Below, piece after piece: positions 8,834-17,087 of a DNA stretch of 64,000 nucleotides. Under the pieces are notes generated by a model that had not been told where the DNA came from, did no database searches, and was given only the letters and a program-made list of their open reading frames with translations. The stretch is taken from positions 178,805 to 242,804 of the forward strand of contig NZ_SDLT01000009.1 in NCBI RefSeq assembly GCF_004522235.1. The letters are read 5' to 3'. Both the position numbers and the translations under genes were made by a program. Each line of letters starts with the position of its first letter. Position 1 is the first letter of the stretch. The stretch is from Amycolatopsis nivea (GTDB taxonomy: Bacteria; Actinomycetota; Actinomycetes; Mycobacteriales; Pseudonocardiaceae).

Positions 8834-9584
8834 TACGGTCCAGCAACACGGCCAGTGCGGCGGGGGCGGCTGCGGCACCGCTTAGCGGACGCCAGCGGGC
8901 ACCGGCTTCACGTGCGAAGCGTTCGGCTTCCTCGCAATCCTCTGCGGGGGCCAGGATCAGCAGCTCTTCGCACGCGCGAGCGGCAGGCAGCGGGTCCTGG
9001 TCATCCGTGGCCCGGCAATCCGACAGCAAGAGAACCGTTTTCCTTGCTGCGCGCGAGGTAGCCAGTTGCTCATTCGCCTTCCGTAAAGCTGCGGCCAATG
9101 CGGTGACTCCGTGTCCTCGCAACGACAACACCGACTCCACCACCGCGGACTTCGATCGGGAGGATCGCAGCGGGCGGATCACCTCCGCGTTCCGCGCGAA
9201 AGACACCACTGCGTGTTCCACTGGGGCCCGCCACGAGCAGGCTGCTGCGGTGAGGGCGGCTGCGGCCAAGCGGGCGCCGGTCATTGAGCCGCTGGTGTCG
9301 ATTACCAGGCATAGGGCCAATTCTGGGCGGGCCCAGCGGCGCGACACTAGGTCGTCCAGTGCTGGGACCCGGCCGACTGCGGCTGCGTCTACTAGTGCTG
9401 GCAAGGAGCGGTCCAGGTCTAGTTCGCCGCCTCGGTCGGCTCGGTCGCGGCGTAGTTTTCCTACGCCTCGGCCTCGTGCGACGCCGCGGCGGGCGACGTC
9501 GATCATTAGTCTGCGGGCCAGATCTCGTGCTGCTGCGCGCAGGGACTCGTCGGTGGCCTTGCTCATTTCGACCAGCAAGGCCAT
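8829..9584 (-). CDS. von Willebrand factor A-domain protein
   Basis: 251 aa from the first in-frame ATG. The VWA domain carries a MIDAS motif (VIDTSGSMTG) that binds a divalent metal; later parts include VVSFARNAEVIRP and LLLSDCRATDD. VWA proteins paired with MoxR ATPases act in metal insertion or protein assembly. The start is uncertain. The frame stays open upstream with coding-like codons (FAEISPEVGVLDEEAFSTVF) to beyond the moxR-like stop at 9767. No ATG, GTG or TTG occurs in that frame between 9584 and about 9937. Either translation starts at 9584, a non-standard start is used, or the sequence has an error. Confidence 0.75.
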   Translation of the reverse strand: MALLVEMSKATDESLRAAARDLARRLMIDVARRGVARGRGVGKLRRDRADRGGELDLDRSLPALVDAAAVGRVPALDDLVSRRWARPELALCLVIDTSGSMTGARLAAAALTAAACSWRAPVEHAVVSFARNAEVIRPLRSSRSKSAVVESVLSLRGHGVTALAAALRKANEQLATSRAARKTVLLLSDCRATDDQDPLPAARACEELLILAPAEDCEEAERFAREAGARWRPLSGAAAAPAALAVLLDRT

Positions 9585-9766
9585 TGCTTCGTCTGCATCC
9601 TCGCGGAAGACCGTGCTGAACGCTTCCTCGTCCAGGACGCCTACCTCGGGCGAGATTTCCGCGAAACGGCCGTTCCGGGAGAGTTCAGAGCGCGGGGTGG
9701 TGCTGCTCCGCGCTGAGCCTGGCCGGGGTGGGCGTTGGTGTTGCTGTGGGCCCGCCGGTGGCGGGC

Positions 9767-10705
9767 TTAGGCTTCCCCCGGCGGGTCGCCGCCTTCGGAA
9801 TCCTGCGGCGGGGATTCCTCGCCGAAAACCGCTACATACAGTTCGTCGATCACCGATTCCGCGGTGCGTCCGCTGGATTCGTGCAGGCCGATTCGGCCGG
9901 ACAACGCAGCCAGTGCGGCATCGTGGCCGATTCGCCAATCTGTGGTCGACGCGTTGCGGATGCGGGCCAGGGAAACTGCCAGCCGTACTACGTCGATGGC
10001 GCCGCGTACTGAGGAACCGACCCGGACGTCGGCGTGGTTGCGCGTGCGGCGTACCAGGTCTACGACTCGGTCGCGCCATTCGGCAGGGACCGCGGGGCTG
10101 CGGCGGGCTACGATGTCGCTTTCTTCGTCTTGGGTTTGATAGCCCATCACGATCCGGCAGACCCGGTCGTAAATAGCCGACGAAATGCGCGCGGTGCCGA
10201 CGGCGTCGAACGGGTTCATCGCGGCTACCAAACGGAATCCGTCCGCCGCGCGTACCCGGCCCAGGCGTGGCACGTGCAGTTCGGCTTCGGACATGACGGT
10301 GATCAGGACGTTGAGGGTTTCCTCCGGGATCCGGTTGACTTCCTCGACGTACAGCAGGCCGCCCGTGCGCAATGCCTCGATGAGTGGACCGTCCACAAAG
10401 GTCTCGGGCACGTAGCCTTCGGCCAGTACTCGCGAAGGGTCGAACTGACCGACTAGGCGGGCGGGCGTTAGTTCGGCATTGCCTTCGACGAATACAAACG
10501 GTGAACCGCCTGCTTCCGCGACTGCGCGCAGCAGGGTGGTTTTGCCGGTGCCGGGCGGGCCTTCGAGCACGACGTGCGCGCCGCAATCCAAACCGGCCAG
10601 CAGGAGTTCGATTTCTCGGCGGCGGCCGACCACGTCCGCGGTCAGGAGGGGGACCGCGGACTGCGGACCGGAAACCGGCCCGCAGTCCGCCGACAAAGCC
10701 GTCAC
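9767..10705 (-). CDS. MoxR-family AAA+ ATPase
   Basis: 312 aa. Walker A is EGPPGTGKTT near residue 50, Walker B with sensor is LLYVEEVNRIPEE, and a C-terminal lid follows. MoxR ATPases are chaperone-like and act with VWA partners on metallo- or cofactor-containing enzymes. The GTG start overlaps the stop of the alcohol dehydrogenase gene as GTGA, so translation is coupled to it. The VWA gene follows on the same strand. The client is plausibly one of the upstream dehydrogenases; that is inference from the operon. Confidence 0.9.
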   Translation of the reverse strand: MTALSADCGPVSGPQSAVPLLTADVVGRRREIELLLAGLDCGAHVVLEGPPGTGKTTLLRAVAEAGGSPFVFVEGNAELTPARLVGQFDPSRVLAEGYVPETFVDGPLIEALRTGGLLYVEEVNRIPEETLNVLITVMSEAELHVPRLGRVRAADGFRLVAAMNPFDAVGTARISSAIYDRVCRIVMGYQTQDEESDIVARRSPAVPAEWRDRVVDLVRRTRNHADVRVGSSVRGAIDVVRLAVSLARIRNASTTDWRIGHDAALAALSGRIGLHESSGRTAESVIDELYVAVFGEESPPQDSEGGDPPGEA

Positions 10706-11823
10706 GGTGCGTCGTGGACCAGGACGCCGCGCACGTTCCGGCCCTCCAGCAGATCGTCGTACCCCTGGTTGACCTCTTCCAGGGTGTACGTGCGGGTGAT
10801 GATCTCGTCCAGCTTCAGGTCCCCGCTCTGGTACAGCCCGAGGATCTTCGGGATGTCCGTGGTCGGGTTGCAGTCGCCGAACAGGCTGCCCTTCACCGTC
10901 TTCTTGAACAGCGTCAGGATCGAACCGGGAAGGTTGACGTTGTTCACCGACAGCTTGTTCAGCCCGGTCAGCACGATCGTGCCGCCCTTGCCGGTGGCGT
11001 TGAACGCGCCGGTCACGATCTCCTCGGTGACGATGCCCGCGGTGACGATCGTCTTGTCCGCACCGTTGCCGTTGGTGAACGACTGCGCCAGCTCAGCCGC
11101 CTCCTCCGGCGTCGCGACCGCGTGCGTCGCGCCGAGTTCCATCGCCTTCTCGCGCTTGTTCTCCAGCGGGTCCAGCGCGATCACGTTCTTCGCGCCGGCG
11201 TAGCGCGCACCCTGCACCGCGTTGATGCCGATGCCGCCGACGCCGGACACGATCACCGTCTCGCCGGGGCGCACGTTGGCCGCGTTGACCGCCGAACCCC
11301 ATCCGGTCGGGACGCCGCAGCCGACGAGCACCGCCTTGTCGAGCGGGAGGTCGTCGTCGACCTTCACGACCGAGTTCTGGTGGATGGTCGAGTACTGGCT
11401 GAACGTGCCGAGCATGCACATCGCGCCGTACTGCTTGACCGGGCCGGGGCCGCTGAACGGGAACCGCTCGCCGGGCAGGTAGCCCTCGAGGATCGTGGCG
11501 CCCATGTCGCAGATCGCCTGCTGCCCGGTGGAACACCAGCGGCACACGCCGCAGTTGGGGATGAACGAGCACACCACGTGGTCGCCCGGCTTGACCCGGG
11601 TGACGCCGGGGCCGACGTCCTCGATGATGCCCGCGCCCTCGTGCCCGAGCACCATCGGCAGCCGGGCCTCCAGGTCGCCGTGCGCGATGTGCACGTCCGA
11701 GTGGCACAGCCCGGCGTGGGTGTACCGGATCAGCACCTCGCCCTCGCCGGGGCCTTCGAGGTCGAGCTCGACCACCTCGATCGGCTTGCCCACCTCGTAG
11801 ACGACCGCAGCTTTCGTCTTCAT
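10702..11823 (-). CDS. NDMA-dependent (mycofactocin-type) alcohol dehydrogenase
   Basis: 373-aa zinc-containing medium-chain dehydrogenase. The catalytic-zinc region is GLCHSDVH and GHEGAGI, the structural zinc site CGVCRWC...C is near residues 95-110, and the nicotinamide Rossmann motif is SGVGGIGINAVQGA. The length and the FSQYSTIHQNSVVKVD region fit the NDMA-dependent class, whose tightly bound NAD is reoxidised through mycofactocin rather than free NAD. The ATG at 11823 follows AAAGGAG. It lies between an aldehyde dehydrogenase gene and moxR, which suggests alcohol to aldehyde to acid oxidation. Confidence 0.9.
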   Translation of the reverse strand: MKTKAAVVYEVGKPIEVVELDLEGPGEGEVLIRYTHAGLCHSDVHIAHGDLEARLPMVLGHEGAGIIEDVGPGVTRVKPGDHVVCSFIPNCGVCRWCSTGQQAICDMGATILEGYLPGERFPFSGPGPVKQYGAMCMLGTFSQYSTIHQNSVVKVDDDLPLDKAVLVGCGVPTGWGSAVNAANVRPGETVIVSGVGGIGINAVQGARYAGAKNVIALDPLENKREKAMELGATHAVATPEEAAELAQSFTNGNGADKTIVTAGIVTEEIVTGAFNATGKGGTIVLTGLNKLSVNNVNLPGSILTLFKKTVKGSLFGDCNPTTDIPKILGLYQSGDLKLDEIITRTYTLEEVNQGYDDLLEGRNVRGVLVHDAP

Positions 11824-11851
11824 CGGGAACTCCTTTGTTCGAGCGGGCGGA

Positions 11852-13351
11852 TCACAGCGCGATGTTCACGGACTTGGTTTGCGTGTAGAGGTCGAGCGCG
11901 GCCGCGCCCAGTTCCCGGCCCCAGCCGGACTGTTTGTAGCCGCCGAACGGCATCGCCGTGTCGAAGCCGTTGTACTGGTTGACCCACACCGAGCCTGCCT
12001 TCAGTTCCTTCGCAGTACGGTGCGCCTTCGCGACGTCGCGTGTCCAGACCCCGGCGGCGAGTCCGTACTCGCTGTTGTTGGCCGCGGCGGCGACGCCCTG
12101 TTCGGCGTTGAACGGCATGGCCGCCACGACCGGGCCGAAGATCTCCTCGCGGACGATGCTGAATTCCGGTTTCACGTCAACGAAAACGGTCGGCTCGATG
12201 AAGTATCCGGTGTCGCCCCAGCGTTTTCCGCCGGTGAGCGCGCGGGCCCCGTCGGCGAGCCCTTCGCCGAGGTAGCGCGAGACGCGGTCGAACTGCTCCT
12301 GGGAAACCATCGGGCCCAGCTGGGTTTCCGGGTCGAGGCCCGGTCCGATCTTCACTTGGCTCGCCGCTTGCGCGACCGCCTGGGTGAACTCCTCGAAGAT
12401 CGTGTCCTCCACGTACAGCCGCGTCCCGGCCACACAGCACTGGCCGTGGTTGAACATCCACGCGTTGACCGAACCGGGCACCGCGAGGTCGAGGTCGGCG
12501 TCGGCGAACACCACGTTCGGGCTCTTCCCGCCCAGCTCCAGCGAAACCTTTTTCAGGTTTCCGCTCGCCGCCTGGACGATCTTCTTGCCCACCTCGGTCG
12601 AACCGGTGAAAGCGACCTTGTCGACGCCGTCGTGCGCGGCCAGCGCGGCCCCGGCGTCGCCGAAACCGGTGACGATGTTGACCACGCCGGGCGGGAATCC
12701 GGCTTCCTCGAACAGGGTGCCCAGCAGCAACGCGGTCAGCGGCGTCTGCTCGGCGGGCTTGAGCACCACGGTGTTGCCCGCGGCGAGCGCCGGCGCGATC
12801 TTCCACGCGGCCATCAGCAGCGGGAAGTTCCACGGGATGATCTGCCCGCACACGCCGACCGGCTCGCGCAGCGTGTAGGCGTGGAACTGCGTGTCCGGCG
12901 CGAACGGCATCGACACGTTCACCGTGCTGCCTTCGATCTTGGTCGCCCAGCCCGCGTAGTAGCGGAAGACGTCGGCGGCCCAGCCGGTGTCCACGGCGGT
13001 CGCGATCGCCGCGGACTTGCCGTTGTCGAGCGCTTCCAGCTGGCCGAAGATCTCCGCCCGCTCGGACAGCAGATCGCCGATCCGCCAGATCAGCCGTTCG
13101 CGCTCGTTCGGCTTCATCGCGGCCCACGGGCCCTCGTCGAACGCCTTGCGCGCGGCGGCGACGGCGCGGTTGACGTCCTCGGCCTCGCCGTGGGCGACCT
13201 CGGCGATCTTCTCCCCGGTTGCCGGGTCGTAGGTCGGGAACGTGCGGCCCGACGCGGCCGGGACCCAGCGCCCGCCGATCAAGAGCTCCAGCGGGCCGGA
13301 CACGAACTCCCGGACCTGGGTGTGCAGGGGGAATTCCACCGTTGCGGTCAC
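11852..13351 (-). CDS. aldehyde dehydrogenase family protein
   Basis: 499-aa NAD(P)-dependent aldehyde dehydrogenase. It has PWNFPLLMA, the FTGSTEVGKKI cofactor loop, the catalytic Glu in LELGGKSP and the nucleophile in FNHGQCCVAG. The GTG at 13351 is preferred over a GTG five codons earlier because GAGGAGG lies just upstream of it and would otherwise fall inside the gene. It is followed after 28 bases by the alcohol dehydrogenase, so the pair probably oxidises an alcohol to the acid. The Fis-type regulator gene lies 63 bases upstream on the same strand. Confidence 0.93.
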   Translation of the reverse strand: MTATVEFPLHTQVREFVSGPLELLIGGRWVPAASGRTFPTYDPATGEKIAEVAHGEAEDVNRAVAAARKAFDEGPWAAMKPNERERLIWRIGDLLSERAEIFGQLEALDNGKSAAIATAVDTGWAADVFRYYAGWATKIEGSTVNVSMPFAPDTQFHAYTLREPVGVCGQIIPWNFPLLMAAWKIAPALAAGNTVVLKPAEQTPLTALLLGTLFEEAGFPPGVVNIVTGFGDAGAALAAHDGVDKVAFTGSTEVGKKIVQAASGNLKKVSLELGGKSPNVVFADADLDLAVPGSVNAWMFNHGQCCVAGTRLYVEDTIFEEFTQAVAQAASQVKIGPGLDPETQLGPMVSQEQFDRVSRYLGEGLADGARALTGGKRWGDTGYFIEPTVFVDVKPEFSIVREEIFGPVVAAMPFNAEQGVAAAANNSEYGLAAGVWTRDVAKAHRTAKELKAGSVWVNQYNGFDTAMPFGGYKQSGWGRELGAAALDLYTQTKSVNIAL

Positions 13352-13414
13352 CTGGCGCCTCCTCACTTCGTTGTGACGGAGGTCATCGTCACCCGGCGGA
13401 CCGGGGGCGAAGTG

Positions 13415-15061
13415 TTACAGAAGTGGACAGTCGTCGGTCACGCCCAGCGCCTGCATGCGGCGGTAGAGCGTGGTGCGGCTGATGCCGAGTTCGCGGGCCG
13501 CGCGCAGCTTGTTGCCCTCGCTGGCGCGCAACGCCGTGACGATCGCGTTCCGTTCGGCGAGCTCGCGCCCGCCGAGCTGCCTCGTGCGGGAACTGCCGCG
13601 GCACGCGGGTGGCAACTGGGCGAGGTCGATCACCCCCGTGTACGGAAGGCGGGACACCTCGCGCAGCACCGCGCGCAGCTCGTGCAGGTTGCCCGGCCAC
13701 GGATGCGTCCGCAGCGCGGCCAGCGCGGTACCGGTGAAGTGCGGTTTCCGGTCGGGATATTCGTCGCGGAGCATCGCCGCGGCGATCGCGGGCAGGTCGT
13801 CGAGGCGTTCGCGCAGCGGGGCGAGGGTGACGGTTTCCGCGCATCTCGCCGCGATCGCCGCTACGGCTGGGGACATTGCGTCCGAGGGAACGGAGGTGAG
13901 CAGCAACCGGGCCGTTCCCGGGTTGTCGAGCGCCTCGCCGACCAACGGGAGCAGGCTTTCCGGCAGCAGGTGCACGTCGTCCAGGACGACGGCGGTGCGC
14001 GGCTGCGCGACGAGATCGGTGAATCTTGTTGCCCAGTCTCGTGGTTCCTCGCGCAGCGCGGCCGCAGCGTGCAGGACGACCGGATCGTCCACGCCGGCTC
14101 GCGCGCGGGCTTCGGTGGTCCGGCCGGTGCCGGGTTCGCCCGTGATGAGGACCGAGCGCGCGGTTTTTGCCGGTGCGGGGACGGGTTTTCGGGTGCTGCT
14201 GGTGCTCCGCGCGATGCGGAAGACGGCGCCGTCTGTCGAACCCTCTACGCGTTCGGCTACGACCGAAAGACTGATTCCGTCACCCACATCGAGGCGAGTG
14301 TCGAATACTCCGCGTTCCGGCACTTGCGGCAACAACGTGCGCAAGAGGGTCGGATCGGCGGGGCGAAGGTGTTCGATACAGGTTTCGTTGGCGAACACCA
14401 GATCGCCGCCGAGCACCGCGACCGGGACGCTGCGATGGTGCGTGGCCTGCTGGAACGCCAGGAACAGCCGCCGTTCGCAGGCGCGGGCGCTCTCCAGCAC
14501 GAGCTGTTCGATATCGCCGACGACGCGTTTCACCAGCGGCCCGAAGAGCGGGTTGCTGCTGTCGCTTTCGCCGGTGATGTCGAGGACGCCTTCGATCCGT
14601 CCGGTGAGCGGATGCCGGATCGGATGGCCGTAGCAGCTGAACCGCTTCAACGCGTCGGCGTAGTGCTCCTGGCCGTGGATTTCCACCGCCTGGCGCGACT
14701 CGTGCGGCGTGCCGAGCGCGTTCGTGCCGACGCGGCCCTCGCTGAGCTGCGAACCGTGCAGCACGCCGAGCTCCTCCAGCTGGTGCTGCAGACCGCGGTC
14801 GCCGAACCAGCGGAAGACGAGGCGGCAGTCGCGGTCGGCGAGCAGAATGGAGAACCGGGTGCCGGTGAGCTGCTCGACGAGCTGGTCCAGCACCGGACGG
14901 GCGGCGGTCATCAGCCTGCTGCGCGGATCGACCTCGCCGATCGAAATCGCGCCCCGGTCCAGCTCCGGCTCGACGCCGAACAGCCGGGACCGACGCCACG
15001 AATCGGCGATCGGCGGCCGCAGGACAGCGGAGCCCTGCGACGGTATCCCTCCGAGCGACAC
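13415..15061 (-). CDS. GAF/AAA+/Fis-type regulator lacking sigma-54 contacts
   Basis: 548 aa. It has an N-terminal GAF-like sensor region (to ~190), a linker, a degenerate AAA+ domain (~305-465) and a C-terminal Fis-type HTH (LRAARELGISRTTLYRRMQAL). This resembles the AcoR/MimR-type regulators next to actinobacterial alcohol and monooxygenase operons. The Walker A reads GEPGTGRTT with Arg for the catalytic Lys, and no GAFTGA sigma-54 loop is present. That agrees with actinobacteria lacking sigma-54. GTG follows GGGAGGAG. It probably activates the aldehyde/alcohol dehydrogenase genes directly downstream. Confidence 0.88.
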   Translation of the reverse strand: MSLGGIPSQGSAVLRPPIADSWRRSRLFGVEPELDRGAISIGEVDPRSRLMTAARPVLDQLVEQLTGTRFSILLADRDCRLVFRWFGDRGLQHQLEELGVLHGSQLSEGRVGTNALGTPHESRQAVEIHGQEHYADALKRFSCYGHPIRHPLTGRIEGVLDITGESDSSNPLFGPLVKRVVGDIEQLVLESARACERRLFLAFQQATHHRSVPVAVLGGDLVFANETCIEHLRPADPTLLRTLLPQVPERGVFDTRLDVGDGISLSVVAERVEGSTDGAVFRIARSTSSTRKPVPAPAKTARSVLITGEPGTGRTTEARARAGVDDPVVLHAAAALREEPRDWATRFTDLVAQPRTAVVLDDVHLLPESLLPLVGEALDNPGTARLLLTSVPSDAMSPAVAAIAARCAETVTLAPLRERLDDLPAIAAAMLRDEYPDRKPHFTGTALAALRTHPWPGNLHELRAVLREVSRLPYTGVIDLAQLPPACRGSSRTRQLGGRELAERNAIVTALRASEGNKLRAARELGISRTTLYRRMQALGVTDDCPLL

Positions 15062-15190
15062 TGCTCCTCCCGACTACCGGACGGCGACGTAGCGGTTCGT
15101 GTGACAGTACCTTCGCGGATCGACAAGTTCCAGACGTGCGTTCTTCCGTTCCCCGGTTTGTCCTTTGTGGACACTGGTAGGATCGGGTGA

Positions 15191-15760
15191 GTGGCGCGCC
15201 GTTTTCTGATGCTTTTCGTCGTGGTGTTCAGCTGGGCCGAATGGGAACACTGGCGCTCCTCGCGCCGCGGAATGGGCGACCGCCCCGGAACGTCGGGCAC
15301 CGGCGAGGCAGTGGTCGTGCTCGGCTACCGCAACCGCGGGTCGCGAGCCAATTTCGTGAATCGCTGGCGAGTGCGAGCGGCAGTACGTTCGCAGGCGCCA
15401 GGCCCGTCGAGGTTGGTGCTGTGCGGCGGAGCCGTCGGCGGCACGGAGACCGAAGCCGCGCTGATGGCCCGGTACGCCCGGAAGTACGGCTACCGTGGCG
15501 AGCTAGTGCTCGAAACCGAGAGCCGGTCGACGTGGGAGAACGTACTGGGTGCGGTGCCGTTGATCGAGGACGCGGACCGGATCAAGATCGTCTCGAATTC
15601 TTTGCATGCGGAGAAGGCGCGGCATTACCTGCGACGGCACCGGCCGGACCTGGCGGAGCGACTGGTTCCCGGGCGGGATTACCGGTTCGGGGAGTGGCTG
15701 GCGGTGAAGCCGGTACTGGCGGTGATGGGGAAACGAAATCTGCGGCGGCTTCGGGGTTGA
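15191..15760 (+). CDS. YdcF-family (DUF218) protein
   Basis: 189 aa. A hydrophobic N-terminus (FLMLFVVVFSWAEW) is followed by the DUF218 fold, with AVVVLGYRNR and RLVLCGGAVGGTETEAALM. The ESRSTWENVLGAVPLI segment is typical of YdcF/ElyC-like proteins. Family members are linked to envelope polysaccharide metabolism, but the reaction is unknown. The start is GTG with no clear ribosome site. A short palindrome TGTCCTTTGTGGACA lies at 15159-15173, close to the likely promoter. Confidence 0.8.
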   Translation: MARRFLMLFVVVFSWAEWEHWRSSRRGMGDRPGTSGTGEAVVVLGYRNRGSRANFVNRWRVRAAVRSQAPGPSRLVLCGGAVGGTETEAALMARYARKYGYRGELVLETESRSTWENVLGAVPLIEDADRIKIVSNSLHAEKARHYLRRHRPDLAERLVPGRDYRFGEWLAVKPVLAVMGKRNLRRLRG

Positions 15761-15964
15761 GCCGGGGTTCGCTCGGGTGGCGCGCTGGCAAACACCGGCC
15801 GGAGACGTCTTGCGGTGTGTTGGCGGCCGGGGCGTGCTTGCCGCGCACTGGTGCCGCGAGCGAGCGAACCCCTGCCCTTCCCCACCGCAGCCGACCTCAC
15901 CTCCCCGAAAGGCGCGCGCTCAGGTCTCGTCCGCAGCAATCCCGGCAAGAACCGGCATCGCCAC

Positions 15965-17011
15965 TCACGAACCCCCGGCCAGGTGCGCGTTGATCTTGTC
16001 CACCAACCTTTCCAGCCCGGCCCGCTCGTCCCGGTCGAGCGGGGCGAAGACCAGTTCCTCCGCCTCGGCCAGCACCGCGTCGAGGCCGGTGACCAGGTCG
16101 ATTCCGGCCGGGGTCGCGTAGACGCGCTTGCGTCCGCCCTCGGTGCGGCGTTCGACCAGCCCGCGGCGTTCGAGGCCCTTCAGCAGCAGCGAGACGTTCG
16201 CGGGCGTCGTGTAACTCATCTCCGCGACATCTCGCTGAATGACCCCGGGCTGCCGCTCCAGGTAGCCGAGCACCAGGGCCTGCTCGAAGGTCAGGTCGCG
16301 CGTGCGGCTCCATTCCTCGATCCGCTTGCGCTGCGCCCAGCGCATCGACCGGAAAAGGTCTCCCGACGTCGGTCTCGGCTGGTTTTCCGGAGCAGTAGTT
16401 AAGTGCTTAACTCCAGAAACTGGCTGGACGAGCGGCAGGAAGAGGTCGTCGACGATCGACCGGATCCGGGCGGGACGGAGTGGAGCGAGGTTCAGCAGCA
16501 GGTCGTGCCGCATCAGCTGGAAGGGCATTTCCAGCACCGCACCGGGGAGGCGCGTCAGGTCGATCTCGCCGCGGGCGTGGGCGCGCGTGTACATGTCTCG
16601 TGAGAGCAGCCGGTCGCCGATGATCCGGTCCCGGACCTGGCCGGGGCTGGCACCAGTGCTGGCCGACAGTCCGGAGATGGCCGCGGCGGCTGCGATGGCG
16701 AAGAATCCGGCCAGCGCTTCGCTCGCCGAGGTCAGGTACCCGAGCAGGTCGCCGCGCAAGCTCCCGGTGTCGGGAACGGTGATGGGGTGGTCGTCGCGGT
16801 GCCGGCGCATCGCGGCCAGCACCAGTTCGTCCTTGTTGGCCCACCGCCGATAGAGCACGGCCTCGCTCGTGCGGGCGCGGACGGCCACCGACTCCATGGT
16901 CAGCCGCGAGTAACCGGTCTCGACCAGTTCGTCCCATCCGGCCGCGAGCAACGCGGATTCCAGCTGCTCGCCATGCCGGCGGCGCACGGTTTCAGGGGCC
17001 ACCCAGCCCAC
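15965..17011 (-). CDS. TetR-MarR fusion transcriptional regulator
   Basis: 348 aa with two DNA-binding modules. The TetR-type HTH and ligand domain span residues 1-~200 (SRLTMESVAVRARTSEAVLYRRW). A complete MarR-type winged helix occupies ~220-345 (LTFEQALVLGYLERQPGVIQRDVAEM...LKGLERRGLVERRTEGGRKRVYAT). The reading frame is continuous and the junction has ordinary codon use, so it is a real fusion. The start is GTG at 17011; a TTG at 17038 would read through the palindrome at 17015-17032. It is divergent from a flavin monooxygenase gene, its probable target. Confidence 0.85.
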   Translation of the reverse strand: MGWVAPETVRRRHGEQLESALLAAGWDELVETGYSRLTMESVAVRARTSEAVLYRRWANKDELVLAAMRRHRDDHPITVPDTGSLRGDLLGYLTSASEALAGFFAIAAAAAISGLSASTGASPGQVRDRIIGDRLLSRDMYTRAHARGEIDLTRLPGAVLEMPFQLMRHDLLLNLAPLRPARIRSIVDDLFLPLVQPVSGVKHLTTAPENQPRPTSGDLFRSMRWAQRKRIEEWSRTRDLTFEQALVLGYLERQPGVIQRDVAEMSYTTPANVSLLLKGLERRGLVERRTEGGRKRVYATPAGIDLVTGLDAVLAEAEELVFAPLDRDERAGLERLVDKINAHLAGGS

Positions 17012-17014
17012 GAT

Positions 17015-17032
17015 AGAAAGGTTTGTCTTTCT
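17015..17032. promoter_or_regulatory. candidate operator between regulator and monooxygenase
   Basis: Inverted repeat AGAAAG-N6-CTTTCT lies 3 bases upstream of the regulator start and ~55 bases before the monooxygenase start. Its position fits autoregulation and control of the divergent gene by the TetR-MarR protein. Confidence 0.5.
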
Positions 17033-17087
17033 TAGCAAGTTTCCCTACTCTTGCGGACAGAAGTTCTTCGGAGCCAGGGGGTTGAAA

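Noticed and set aside
11879..15190. 1103-codon plus-strand frame
   Set aside because: Antisense to the aldehyde dehydrogenase and regulator genes, with the same composition artefact and no motif.
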